A DNA stretch of 49,858 bases from Streptomyces huasconensis (GTDB lineage: Bacteria; Actinomycetota; Actinomycetes; Streptomycetales; Streptomycetaceae). This document shows, piece after piece, positions 26,227 to 34,779 of the stretch. How positions within the stretch are numbered: the first letter of the stretch is position 1; each line of letters begins with the position of its first letter. The notes under the pieces were generated by a model. The model searched no databases, was not told where the DNA came from, and worked only from the letters and a program-made list of their open reading frames with translations. The translations under genes were made by a program, and so were the position numbers. Location: assembly GCA_004010275.1 (NCBI GenBank), contig RBWT01000037.1, positions 1-49,858 on the forward strand. The letters run 5' to 3'.

Positions 26227-26880
26227 TCAAGGCATCTGTGCCTCGATATGGGCGAGTTGGGCGGCGAGGATCTCTTCGAACGCGGCTTGGCGGTCCACTC
26301 CGAGGGGGCGGATGTCGCGGGCGAAGTGGGACAGGGCGGGGAAGCGCTCCGGGTCGGCGCCGAGCACCGCGACACGGAACTGCTCCATCCCCTGTTCGTA
26401 CTCCTTGGGTGTGAGGGTACCGATCCCGGCCTCCGAGGCGATCAGCGCGGCGACGAGGATCACGATGCGGTGGTAGCGCGCCGGAACCTCCTCATCGGGC
26501 AGGCCGGACGTGCGCAGGGCCTGCAGCAGCTCCTCCATGACCAAACGGGACCCGGTGCCGCCGGAGCCGAAGCGTCCCCACACCCCGGCGAGTTGCGGCT
26601 GCTCGCCGAAGGCTTCGCGTAGGCGCAGGGCCAGGGCGGTGACGCGCTGCTTCCAGTCGCCCTCGGGGTGGTAGCCGTCCATCGCGGTCAGCAAGATCCG
26701 GTCGGCAACCGCGCGCAGCAGCTCGGTCTTGTTGCGGAAGTGCCGGTACATGCTGGAGGAGTCGGTTCCGAGCGCTGCGGCGAGTTTGCGCACGCTGAAC
26801 GACTCGGCGTCGCTGGTGCGCAGCAGTTCCGCCGCCGTGTCCAGGATCTCCTCGGTCGACCATCGCCGTCGGCCAGTCAT
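26227..26880 (-). CDS. TetR-family transcriptional regulator
   Basis: 217 residues. The TetR HTH is at residues 8-55 (WSTEEILDTAAELLRTSDAE, SVRKLAAALGTDSSSMYRHFRNKTELLRAV). The ligand domain has VTALALRLREAFGEQPQLAG, TGSRLVMEELLQALRTSGLP and AALIASEAGIGTLTPKEYEQ, a TetR_C arrangement. ATG at 26880 follows GAGGGGCAAG. It is divergent from the alpha/beta hydrolase at 27020, and the 139-bp gap holds an 8-3-8 inverted repeat over a promoter, so it probably represses the hydrolase and itself. Confidence 0.92.
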   Translation of the reverse strand: MTGRRRWSTEEILDTAAELLRTSDAESFSVRKLAAALGTDSSSMYRHFRNKTELLRAVADRILLTAMDGYHPEGDWKQRVTALALRLREAFGEQPQLAGVWGRFGSGGTGSRLVMEELLQALRTSGLPDEEVPARYHRIVILVAALIASEAGIGTLTPKEYEQGMEQFRVAVLGADPERFPALSHFARDIRPLGVDRQAAFEEILAAQLAHIEAQMP

Positions 26881-26927
26881 CTTGCCCCTCTCGTCCCCCT
26901 CGTTCCGTGCTGAGTCTACCTGTGCAC

Positions 26928-26955
26928 TTGGCGATGCACGCGGTGCGTGCATAAT
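26928..26955 (+). promoter_or_regulatory. Promoter overlapped by a TetR-type operator
   Basis: A perfect inverted repeat, ATGCACGC-GGT-GCGTGCAT, at 26934-26952. It lies between a -35-like TTGGCG (26928-26933) and a -10-like CATAAT (26950-26955) with a 16-bp spacer. Facing the hydrolase gene, it leaves a leader of about 60 bases. This is the usual layout for TetR repression between divergent genes. Confidence 0.65.
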
Positions 26956-27019
26956 GAGGGCAACGCGCTTCGAACCACGAGGACACACCCGGCACTTGGC
27001 CGGGAGGGGAGAAGGACAC

Positions 27020-27987
27020 ATGAGCGAGACCACTGCCAATTCCGCGATACGGCCGCCCGAGCCGGACTTCGCGACGATCACGACCGAGGAACTGCTCGTC
27101 TACCGCGACGCGGAGAACCGCTTCCGGGCCTCCAGCGCGGCGCGGGCGATCCTCGGAGAGCCGGACCCCGGCGCCACGATCGACTGGCAGCAGATTGCGC
27201 TGCCCGGCCGCGACCTACCGGTCCGGGTCTACCGGCCGACACGGACGGGGGAGAGCGAAGCCGCGGCCCGAGCCGACCTGCCCCTCGTGGTCCATGTCCA
27301 TGGAGGCGGTTTCGTGGGCACGGCGGTGCAGTGCGACTGGACCAACAGTCACCTCGCCGCCCGACTGCCGGCTCTCGTCGTCTCGGTCGAGCACCGCCTC
27401 CTCGCCCCCGGCAACCCACTTGCGAACGCCGCCGACGACGGCTGGGACGTGCTCGACACGTGGTGCGCCACGCCGCGCAGTGGGGCGTCGACCCGGCACG
27501 CACAGCCGTGTTCGGCGAGAGCTGTGGCGCATTGATCAGTGCCCTGACGGCCATCCGGGCCCGGGAGACCGGCCAGGAACTCAGGGCGCAGGTACTGGTC
27601 AACCCCGTGGTCGACGTGACCGAGACGATGTTCGACTACGCCTCGATGGCGGAGTACGCGTACGCCCCCACCCGGGCCCTGCCGCTACTGCGGTTCTTCC
27701 AGCAGCTCGCCGTCCCACCGGGATCCGACGCCGACGCCGTCTCGCCGCTGTACGCGGACGACCTGAGCGGCCTCACACCGGCACTCGTGGTGGTGCCCAC
27801 CCAGGACGCGGTCGCCGACCACGGCCGCCGCTACGCCGAGCGGCTGCGCGCGGCAGGAACGTCCGTGCGGCTTTCCGAATACCCGGGCGCGAAGCACGGG
27901 TTCCTCGCTTTGCCCGGCATAGAACCACAGGCTGAGGCTGCACAGGCCGAGATCCTCGGGTTCCTCCGTACGGCTCTGGTGGAGTGA
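27020..27987 (+). CDS. Alpha/beta hydrolase (HSL/carboxylesterase-like), one frameshift
   Basis: Esterase/lipase of the hormone-sensitive-lipase-like family. The oxyanion-hole motif is HVHGGGFVG. The nucleophile elbow is FGESCGALI, with Ser as nucleophile. The later acid and base are near VVPTQDAVADHGRRYAERL and YPGAKHGFLALPG (His). The sequence shifts frame near 27462: restoring one G (GTGGTGCGC to GTGGGTGCGC) yields DTWVRHAAQWGVDPARTAVF. About 322 residues joined, normal for the family. ATG at 27020 follows GGGAGAAGG. It is divergent from a TetR gene that likely represses it. Substrate unknown, probably a short-chain or hydrophobic ester. Confidence 0.85.
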
Positions 27988-28107
27988 GGTCAGGAGCAAC
28001 GCACCCCACCCGTGGAAGCTGCGGAAGCCGTGGAAGCCGTTAAGCCTTGGGTCCGACGACCTCCCCCCTCCGTCAGGCACGGGTCACACTGGGCGTGCTG
28101 CCCCGGC

Positions 28108-28794
28108 TCAGATGGCGTCGGCAAGCGTCAGGGCCAAGGCAAGAAGGCCGATGGCCACCGGGGCCACCACGAAGACGGACAGCAGGGGCAGGAAGCCGAT
28201 GAGCCCCTCGCGGATCTTGCGGCCCTTCCGGAAGCGGCCGTGTGGGCGGGCCACTTCGGCCTGCAGGTCGAGGCGTTCGGCGGCTCGGTCCGATATGACC
28301 ACTCCCGAACCTGGGGGCCGCTTCAGGAGCGCGTTGCGCACCAACGCGTCGACGGTTTCGTCTCCGCCGCGAAGGTTGTTCAGGATGAGCCGTACGCCGT
28401 GGGCGTCCGACAGGATCAACCGGTCATCCGTGCGCGTCTGGCCCGGCACTTCGAGGCGGCCGACCTTGGTGAGCCGGGCGAGGTCGACGGTGTGCCGGCC
28501 GGTGAGGGTACGGGCGGAGAGGAGGTCGCCGTCGTGCGGGCGGGCGTGCCAGCCCATATGGGCATAGGCCGCCACCAGGCTGCTGACAAACAGCGACACC
28601 ATGTTCAGAAAGAGGAATGCGTCACTGATCACCCCGGCCCGGACCAGGACCACGGGTACCGCGAACATCACGACAGGTGCCATCGCGACAGTGATGTCGG
28701 CGGCCACCCGGGCGGTGCGCCCCTGGCCTGCGGATATGGCGGGATGGTCGGCGGAATCCACGGTGTGCCTGCGGGAGTTCGTCGTCACGGCCAT
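28108..28794 (-). CDS. Hypothetical membrane protein with two pairs of helices
   Basis: 228 residues, no named family recognised. Helices: VAADITVAMAPVVMFAVPVV, then FLFLNMVSLFVSSLVAAYAH, and near the C-terminus LIGFLPLLSVFVVAPVAIGL. Between them is a soluble domain that looks like a compact beta domain (GRHTVDLARLTKVGRLEVPG, DDRLILSDAHGVRLILNNL, SGVVISDRAAERLDL), reminiscent of bacterial PH-like domains of Streptomyces membrane proteins. The ATG start is followed by a short Arg/His-rich cytoplasmic tail. A monocistron between the hydrolase and the IS element. Confidence 0.7.
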   Translation of the reverse strand: MAVTTNSRRHTVDSADHPAISAGQGRTARVAADITVAMAPVVMFAVPVVLVRAGVISDAFLFLNMVSLFVSSLVAAYAHMGWHARPHDGDLLSARTLTGRHTVDLARLTKVGRLEVPGQTRTDDRLILSDAHGVRLILNNLRGGDETVDALVRNALLKRPPGSGVVISDRAAERLDLQAEVARPHGRFRKGRKIREGLIGFLPLLSVFVVAPVAIGLLALALTLADAI

Positions 28795-29054
28795 GAAACT
28801 ATCGCGCCCGGCTTCGCCACTCGGTGGCGGCCCGTGTCGTGGCGGCCCACGTCGGGGCCGTCAGGGACGCCAGGGCGTCCCCGCATTCGCCGCGTACGTA
28901 GTAGGACGTCGCCGCCCCTGGGCGGCGGGCGAGCTGAGGGAATTGGGGGCGTGGCGGCTCCAGGGGGCGCTCGCCGCCGCCCGCCGCCCGCCGCCCAGCG
29001 GGCAGGGCTTTGGGTCTTCTTCGGTGCGGAGCCGCACGCTCCCCACCGCACTTA

Positions 29055-29914
29055 GGCGCCATTTCACTTGGCGTGATCTTGCGGCAGTCTGGGGTGATGA
29101 CTGCCGCGCTTGTCGAGCGGATGGCGCCGGAAGAGCTGTGGACGTTGTTTCAGCGGGTGGTGCCACCGGCACCGGTTCGCCCGCAGGGCGGAGGACACCG
29201 CCGAAGAGGGGACCGTGAGGTCCTGGCCGCCATCGTCTTCGTGGCCACCTCGGGCTGCACCTGGAACCAACTTCCGCCAGGGTTCGGGCTGTCAGGGGTC
29301 ACTGCCTTCCGGCGGTTCACCGAGTGGACCGAGGCCCGGGTATGGGCCAAGCTTCACCGCCTGGTCCTGGACGAACTCGGCGCCCGGGGCGGGCTCGACT
29401 GGTCGCGGTGCGCGATCGACTCCGTCAGCGTCCGGGCCCTCAAAGGGGGCAGCTGACGGGACCGAATCCGACCGACCGCGGCAAGAAGGGATCGAAAATC
29501 CACCTCATCGTGGACCGCCAGGGCCTGCCCATTTCGGTCGGCATATCCGCTGCCAACCTCCACGACAGCCAGGCCCTCATCCCGTTGGTCCGCGGCATTC
29601 CGCCCATCCGTTCTCGTCGAGGCCCGCGCCGCCGACGGCCCGGCAAGCTGCACGGCGACAAAGGCTACGACTACCGCCACCTGCGGCGCTGGCTCGCCTC
29701 CCGCGGTATCCGGCACCGCCTCGCACGCAAGGGCATCGAGTCATCCCAATGCCTAGGCCGGCACCGCTGGGTCGTGGAGCGGACCATGTCCTGGCTGTCG
29801 GGCTGCCGACACCTCCACCGCCGCTACGAACGCAAGCCGGAACACTTCCTCGCCTTCACCGCCATCGCCGCGATCCTCATATGTCACCGCAGGCTCACCA
29901 AGTGAAATGAGGTC
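29055..29914 (+). mobile_element. IS5-family insertion sequence, 860 bp, with TTA target duplication
   Basis: Terminal inverted repeats of about 19 bp: left GGCGCCATTTCACTTGGCG, right (reverse complement) GACCTCATTTCACTTGGTG, sharing the run ATTTCACTTGG. A TTA sits on each side (29052-29054 and 29915-29917), fitting the short TNA duplication of IS5 subgroups such as IS427/IS1031. One transposase in two overlapping frames fills it. Length and layout are typical and both ends are present, so it appears complete and may be recent. Confidence 0.88.
29097..29905 (+). CDS. IS5-family transposase in two frames (orfA/orfB, -1 frameshift)
   Basis: DDE transposase. OrfA (29097-29456) has the DUF4096-like N-terminal domain (MAPEELWTLFQRVVPPAPVR, ATSGCTWNQLPPGFGLSGVT, FRRFTEWTEARVWAKLHRLV) and the first catalytic Asp in RCAIDSVSVRALKGG, then stops. 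The remainder reads in the -1 frame: LTGPNPTDRGKKGSKIHLIV, the second Asp in LHGDKGYDY, and the Glu in RHRWVVERTMSWLSGCRHLH. The frames overlap at CTCAAAGGGGGC, where a -1 slip on the A/G run would fuse them into the full DDE enzyme. Such fusion is the known expression mode in the IS427 subgroup. About 270 residues when fused. Confidence 0.88.
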
Positions 29915-30021
29915 TTAGTCCGGAGTAAGGGCGGGTGACGCACGGCAGGAGATACGGCAGGAGATGGGGTCTGCTCGATGCGTCAGAACGCACTCGCAGC
30001 GGGTGGGAGGTCCGCGTCGTC

Positions 30022-30768
30022 TCACATACGGGATCTCAGCACATCGACCTCGCAGCCCGGCGCGAACGGGTCGAAATCGTGCTCGATCAGCCAGCGAACC
30101 GCCAACAGGCTTCGCAGCGACCACCACGCGTGGATCACACCGAGGTCGATGTCGGTGCCATACCCGGCGAGGACGTCCTCGAGGTGCTCCTCATGTCCGA
30201 GCGTGAAGGTGGCGAGGTCGTACAGGGCGTCACCTCGGCCCGCCTCGGACCAGTCGATGATGCCGGTGACCTCGTCGCCGTCGACGAAGACGTGCGCGAT
30301 CTGCAGGTCGCCGTGTGTGAACGCCGCAGTCCACGGCCGGAGTGCGGCCTCGGCGACCTGGCGGTTGCGGGTGACCAGGTCCACGGGCAGGACACCGTTC
30401 GTCACGAGCAACTCGCACTCGGCGTCGAGTTCCGCCGCCAGTGCGACGACGCTCCGGCCTGCCGGCCCGGCCGTGGCGGCAGGGGCGTCTTCGTGCAGCT
30501 TCCGGATGGCGGCACCTGCCGCGGCCCACGCCGCCGGCGACCCGGTCGACGGCCCACCGAGGCGCCCGAGCGTCGTCCCCGGCGGCGCCGAGCGCGAGCA
30601 CGGGCGGCTTGCGCCACAGGAGTCTCCGGGGTCGGGACCGGCGCCAGGGACATCGGCCTCGACCTCGACGTCGATGCGCGACTGATCGGCGTCCACCTTC
30701 AGAAACACATCACCGACGCGCAGGGTCGCGCGCTCGGAATGGGCGACGACGACTCTGACCTCATCCAT
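30022..30768 (-). CDS. Aminoglycoside phosphotransferase (APH)-family kinase, N-terminal part frame-disturbed
   Basis: Kinase-like fold family. The catalytic loop is AAFTHGDLQIAHVFVDGDEV (normally HGDxxxxN; here His replaces the usual Asn), and the metal site is GIIDWSEAGRGDALYDLATF. The N-terminus has LRVGDVFLKVDADQSRIDVE, the ATP-binding lobe with the conserved Lys. Between about 30655 and 30580 the correct residues lie in shifting frames (MSLAPVPTPE, then LWRKPPVLALGA, then PGTTLGRLGGPS), so two or three single-base indels disturb the hinge region, though one frame stays open throughout. It may be a hygromycin- or macrolide-type or other small-molecule kinase; the substrate is not evident. 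Divergent from the phosphoribosyltransferase. Confidence 0.78.
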   Translation of the reverse strand: MDEVRVVVAHSERATLRVGDVFLKVDADQSRIDVEVEADVPGAGPDPGDSCGASRPCSRSAPPGTTLGRLGGPSTGSPAAWAAAGAAIRKLHEDAPAATAGPAGRSVVALAAELDAECELLVTNGVLPVDLVTRNRQVAEAALRPWTAAFTHGDLQIAHVFVDGDEVTGIIDWSEAGRGDALYDLATFTLGHEEHLEDVLAGYGTDIDLGVIHAWWSLRSLLAVRWLIEHDFDPFAPGCEVDVLRSRM

Positions 30769-30867
30769 GGGCGACTAGTATCCCGGGGATGATCGTCGAC
30801 GTCGCCGGGTTTTTGACACTCAATAACGGTTTGCTGTCATGCTCGGCCGGCCGCAAGACTGCCGCTC

Positions 30868-31404
30868 ATGTCTACGAAGGCACGCGATCTGGCGCTTCAG
30901 CACTTCCGTTGGATCGGCGGTCACGCGAATGTGTGGGCGATCTTCCGGGACGCCGAGGCTCTGGCCGTGGTGGTGGCAGCCCTCGCCGCACCGTTCCGGG
31001 CCGAGCAGGTCACGGCCGTTGTGGGTATCGAGTCGCGGGGATTTCTACTGGGGGGTGCCGCTGCCGTTGACCTCGGGGTGGGTTTCGTTCCTGTCCAGAA
31101 GGAAGAGGGAATCTTCCCCGGCGACAAACTTGTGCGGAAATCCACCCCTGATTACAGAAACCTTCGGCACACTCTGCGGCTCCAACGTTCGTCATTGGGG
31201 CCAGGAGACCGTGTTGTTCTGGTTGACGACTGGATCGAGACCGGAAGCCAGGCTGCGGCCGTTCGAAGCATGGTCGAGGAGTGCGGTGCCACCTGGTCGG
31301 GCTGCAGTGTTGTCGTCGATGAACTCGCGGGGGCGCCACGGGACGCTCTGGGCTGCGTTCGGGGGCTGTTGACCATGCGGGATCTCCCACCGTACGAATG
31401 CTGA
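30868..31404 (+). CDS. Phosphoribosyltransferase, adenine-PRT-like
   Basis: 178 residues of type I phosphoribosyltransferase. It starts with a helix pair (DLALQHFRWIGGHANVWAIF). Then come VTAVVGIESRGFLLGGAAAV, which matches the APRT ESRGF block, a flexible loop (QKEEGIFPGDKLVRKS), and the PRPP-binding motif RVVLVDDWIETGSQAAAV. Length and order fit APRT-like purine salvage enzymes, but the N-terminal HANVW region and the DW in the PRPP loop differ from housekeeping APRT, so it is more likely a paralogue with another nucleobase. A short leader separates it from the divergent APH-like gene. Confidence 0.88.
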   Translation: MSTKARDLALQHFRWIGGHANVWAIFRDAEALAVVVAALAAPFRAEQVTAVVGIESRGFLLGGAAAVDLGVGFVPVQKEEGIFPGDKLVRKSTPDYRNLRHTLRLQRSSLGPGDRVVLVDDWIETGSQAAAVRSMVEECGATWSGCSVVVDELAGAPRDALGCVRGLLTMRDLPPYEC

Positions 31405-31606
31405 TCCCGCTCACCGGCCGTCGATGGTGACCTTGCGGGTCGGGGGCCGGTCGGGGGAGGCCCAGCATCCCCCCTCCGCTGGTGGATGGCCGTCGACTGC
31501 TGGTTCCGGGGGCGACACAGTTGTCGGGCCACAGCCTGGCGGTTCCTGAAACATGTACGCCGGGACGGCGGTGTTGAATACAAGGAGGCCGATGCCGGGG
31601 GAGGGA

Positions 31607-31951
31607 CGGCAGGTTCCGGATCGGCAGTGCCACCAAGACCTTTACCACCACGGTTGTGCTGCAACTCGTCGGCGAAGGATGACGATCCCGGGAAAACACC
31701 GTCGAGTAGTGGCTTAATAACTGCCGAGAGTGGTCCAGGGCAACGGCAACGACGGCAGCCACATCACCGTGCGGCAGCTGCTGCAGCACACCAGCGGCAT
31801 CCTCGATGTAGGCCCGGGGATACCCGCGTTGCGAAGCGCGGACGGCTATCGGGCCCAGCGGTTCCGCACGTACACCCCCAAGGAGATGGTGAGCCTGGCG
31901 ATGCGCCACCCTGCCAAGTTCTCCCCGGGCGATGGCTGCAGGAGGCCATGA
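31607..31951 (+). pseudogene. Remnant of a serine hydrolase (beta-lactamase class C / DD-peptidase family)
   Basis: Two pieces of the same domain lie in different frames. The first is GRFRIGSATKTFTTTVVLQLV, containing the S-x-x-K nucleophile motif (S-A-T-K), stopping at TGA after VGEG. The second, from about 31730, is SHITVRQLLQHTSGILDVGP, the usual following block, ending PAKFSPGDG. The Y-x-N and H-x-G motifs and the C-terminal two thirds are absent, so the gene is truncated and not functional. The flanks (31405-31606 and 31952-32101) contain nothing recognisable. Confidence 0.75.
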
Positions 31952-32101
31952 CCACACTCTTGGGTCAGGAAATGTGCCGGCCCCGTTCTCTGCCTGACGA
32001 CGCCGCCACCAGGCTCCCGCCGAGGACAGCCATTACCGTCGGCAAACGACGAGTCAGAAACGACGAATCAGACATGAAGCTCACAATGTGAGGCTGGAGT
32101 G

Positions 32102-33877
32102 TCAAAGGGGCTGAGCGAGCCGCAGGAGCCTCTGCGGAAGATAGGGGGACTCGACGCGGATGGCCCATCCGTGGCGACGGGCGTGGCAGGTCAGGGCGAG
32201 GATGTCGAGGTTGATGGAGACATCCGGGCGGTCGGCGCGGTCGGCGACCTCGTAGTAGTCGCGGTGGGCTTCGAGCGCGTCGGCCAGGGCCAGGTTGAAG
32301 CTCTCCTCATCGCCCTCCACGAGCTGCGATAGGAGCACGGCTGGCGGCAAGGCGAAGCCCCAGTCTTCGGCCTTCTCCGCCTGCTCCAGCGCCCGCCGAG
32401 CGACCGCTTCGGGCTCGGTGCCCTTGAGATAGGCGTGGAGGGCCTCGCGGTACGCGGCGAAGGCGGAGCCGTCCGGCCGGACGAAGGCGGGTCCGGTCAG
32501 GACCAGTGGAGCCAGGTCCTCATGTACTCCTGTGATCAGGGCGAGGGCGGTGGCTCTGTGCCAGTTGTGGGCGCCGGCTTCTTCGCCCCGTTCGGCCGGG
32601 TAGCGCAACGTACGGCCGTCGATCGTCACCTCTACCTCGGTGCCCGGCTCCGCCAGGGCGATGCGGAAGAGCGCCGCCCCCATCTGTAAAGCCAGCCGCA
32701 AGGTCGCGAGCTGGGCGTCCGTGACACCGCCGCCGGGGTCACCCGAGCGCCACTTGAACAGGCATTCCTGATCGCTCAGGGCCCAGTCGAGCTGCGAGAC
32801 GTCAAGGGGCCTTCCTTCGGCGGGCGTGAACGCCTCGCGGAGTTCCTCCTCGTACATGGCCTCGGTCTCCGGGTCCACGGTCCGCTCACAGTCCGGCCGT
32901 TCCACCAGCAGGGCACGGCGGCGAGCGCGGCGACCGCGTCCGGTCGCGGCTCGGCCGAAGTCCGCGACCCGGGGCCCTCGGGTCGCGAAGCCGGTGATCA
33001 ACGCATGCGGGAGCTAGTCGGTGTCAACGGCAGGTGCCCAGCCCAGGGTCCGGTGCGCCAGCGCCGCAAGGGCGAGGGGGACCAGCGGGAGAAGGGTCCT
33101 TGGTGACCTCGTTGACCCGGATGATCTCGGTGAGGTCGACGGGCCGTGCAGGGAGGCGTGCTTGACCAGGAGTTCGTAGAGCGCGCCATTGAAGGCATCC
33201 CGGTCCACCGCGGCCAAGGCGCGCAACGCACGCAGCGCCACGCTGTCCGGCCGGTCCATCAGCGGCTCGTCGGTTGCCTCTGCGCGGATACGTACCCGAG
33301 CCAGGGCCGCATCGACGGCGCGCAGCGCGGCCTGGGCGCTCGGTGGGTATTCCTCGTCGTCGCCAAGGACCACGGCCGTCAGCCCGGTGGCAAGCTCCCC
33401 GGCGGGCGTTCCCCTCATCTGGTCGGCGAACTTCTGCCGGGCGAAGTGGAAGGCTTCACCGTGCCACTTGGCCTTGTCCCCGAGCACAGCCAAGCAGAGC
33501 GCGTCGATCCACTCCCAGGTCGTGACGCTCTCCTCTGGGGCATCCTCGCCTGGGTCGTAGCTCATGCCAAAATTCACGTACCGCAGGGTGACTTGGAAGG
33601 TGCAGTACGGGTGATACGCGGCGTAGGAGACGGCGCCGGCCGCGGCCTCAGCGGCGTCCTTGAGCGAGGCTCTGGCTTCCGGAGTATCGAGGTCGGGGGT
33701 CTCGACGGAGAGGGCGCCGAGGTAGTCGAGGAACTCCTCGGCGATCGCCTGCCATTCGTAAGTGGCCATTCGGTCGGCCCGCGACATGGACCGCACCAGA
33801 CCACCGATCCGGTTCGTGAAATCCTCGCGCGCAGCTGATACGACGGCTGGGTCCACTCGATGACGCTCTATTCGCAC
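32102..33877 (-). pseudogene. Immunity 49 (Imm49) family protein interrupted by an in-frame UAG
   Basis: The 5' part (33877-33014) has RVDPAVVSAAREDFTNRIGG, YEWQAIAEEFLDYLGALSVE, ALCLAVLGDKAKWHGEAFHF and GWAPAVDTD, then a UAG. In the same frame the next codons read LPHALITGFATRGPRV and continue to 32102 with SQLDWALSDQECLFKWRSGD, NWHRATALALITGVHEDLAP and WGFALPPAVLLSQLVEGDEE. Both halves match one Imm49 protein of about 590 residues as remembered. The stop is where Tyr is expected (PAVDTDY-LPHAL). Small frame excursions also occur near 33085 and 32930. Imm49 proteins are predicted immunity proteins of polymorphic toxin systems; no toxin is seen in the window. Confidence 0.8.
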
Positions 33878-34037
33878 TGCGCTGCTCCTTGATCAAGTCT
33901 CGGGAACAGCGTAGGTGCCGGGTGTGACATTGACGGAGGAGTCTCGGAGCAGGAGGGGTGCCAAACCTCCGTTTGACTCCCGTACGGAAGCGAGCCGCTG
34001 CGTGAGGAGAACGGATGAGTGCCTCCCGTTCCATCTG

Positions 34038-34470
34038 CGGGTCGAGGGGGAGGGGCGGGTCGATCGTCGGACTGATACCGGACTTCCTCCGGCTACGGGA
34101 GCAGGCGGCGGACGAACTGCCGGACAGCGGCTGATCCTCACCGGTGACCTGCTGGAACGCAAACGGCGCATGATCGAGGAGGTCGACGGGTTCGTCGCGC
34201 TCCCCGGTGACTACGGAACGCTCGACGAGGTCCTGGAAGCGATCTCCATGAGGGCCCTGGGCGTCCTGAGCGCCTCCCTCGTCCTGGTGAACGTGGATGA
34301 AGCGTGGAACCCCCGTTCGTCGCGCTGATCGAAAGCCTTCACCAGCGCGGTTTCCTGCGCGACCTCGGCGTGTACACCGTGGCGGATGACCCGAGCAGAC
34401 ACTGGATGACGTCGAGCGGCGCGCGGCGGCCGACCGCCGCGAGCACTGCCCGGCCGTCCTGCAACGGTGA
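34038..34470 (+). pseudogene. LOG-family (TIGR00730-like) nucleotide hydrolase, 5' truncated and frameshifted
   Basis: Only the C-terminal two thirds of a LOG-type protein remain. It begins about SIVGLIPDFLRLREQAADEL, then LILTGDLLERKRRMIEEVDG, FVALPGDYGTLDEVLEAISM (family motif PGG-x-GT-x-x-E, here PGDYGTLDE) and VLVNVDEAWNP. After a frame change near 34305 it continues FVALIESLHQRGFLRDLGVY and ends at 34470 (CPAVLQR). The N-terminal nucleotide-binding half is missing. LOG proteins release cytokinin-type bases from nucleotides; this copy is probably dead. Confidence 0.72.
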
Positions 34471-34520
34471 ACCGTCCTGGTCCCGTGCCCTGCGAACACC
34501 GACCCAGTGAAGTGGTGCAC

Positions 34521-34715
34521 ATGCTGACACCTACAGGCCAGGACAAGCCGCTGATCATGCTGGTAGGCCTGGGAGACCTCACCTTCCGCCGGCTCGCCAT
34601 GCTCCTGAACGATCCGGCGACCAACCGCGTAGTCGTCGCGGCCGCGACCCCGAGGCGCTCCGGCTCCGCGCCAATCTCGCGCGCTTCACCGCCGGCAAGC
34701 GCGGAGCGTGTGGAG
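34521..34715 (+). pseudogene. N-terminal fragment of a Rossmann-fold dehydrogenase
   Basis: Reads MLTPTGQDKPLIMLVGLGDL, then TFRRLAMLLNDPATNRVVVA, an NAD(P)-binding beta-alpha-beta start with G-L-G-D-L. After one shift near 34640 it continues RDPEALRLRANLARFTAGKR. Then the match ends, 16 bp before the large palindrome at 34731. It resembles saccharopine dehydrogenase-like or related proteins, from the N-terminus alone. The rest of the gene is absent. Confidence 0.55.
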
Positions 34716-34730
34716 GGGGCGATGCGGACG

Positions 34731-34766
34731 AAAGAGGCGGTACCGGAGCTCCGGTACCGCCTCTTT
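34731..34766. repeat. Perfect 36-bp palindrome at the junction of two truncated genes
   Basis: AAAGAGGCGGTACCGGAG followed directly by its exact reverse complement, 18 + 18 bases with no spacer. Allowing a one-base bulge, the arms extend outward through CGGACG/CGTCCG to about 25 bp. It separates the plus-strand Rossmann fragment from the minus-strand ATP-grasp pseudogene, both cut off here. It could act as a bidirectional terminator. Confidence 0.9.
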
Positions 34767-34779
34767 CCGTCCGCGCCCT

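Noticed and set aside
28960..28995. GCCGCCC heptamer repeat possibly marking a regulatory element
   Set aside because: Only three short copies in a very G+C-rich stretch next to the IS element; compatible with chance or slippage.
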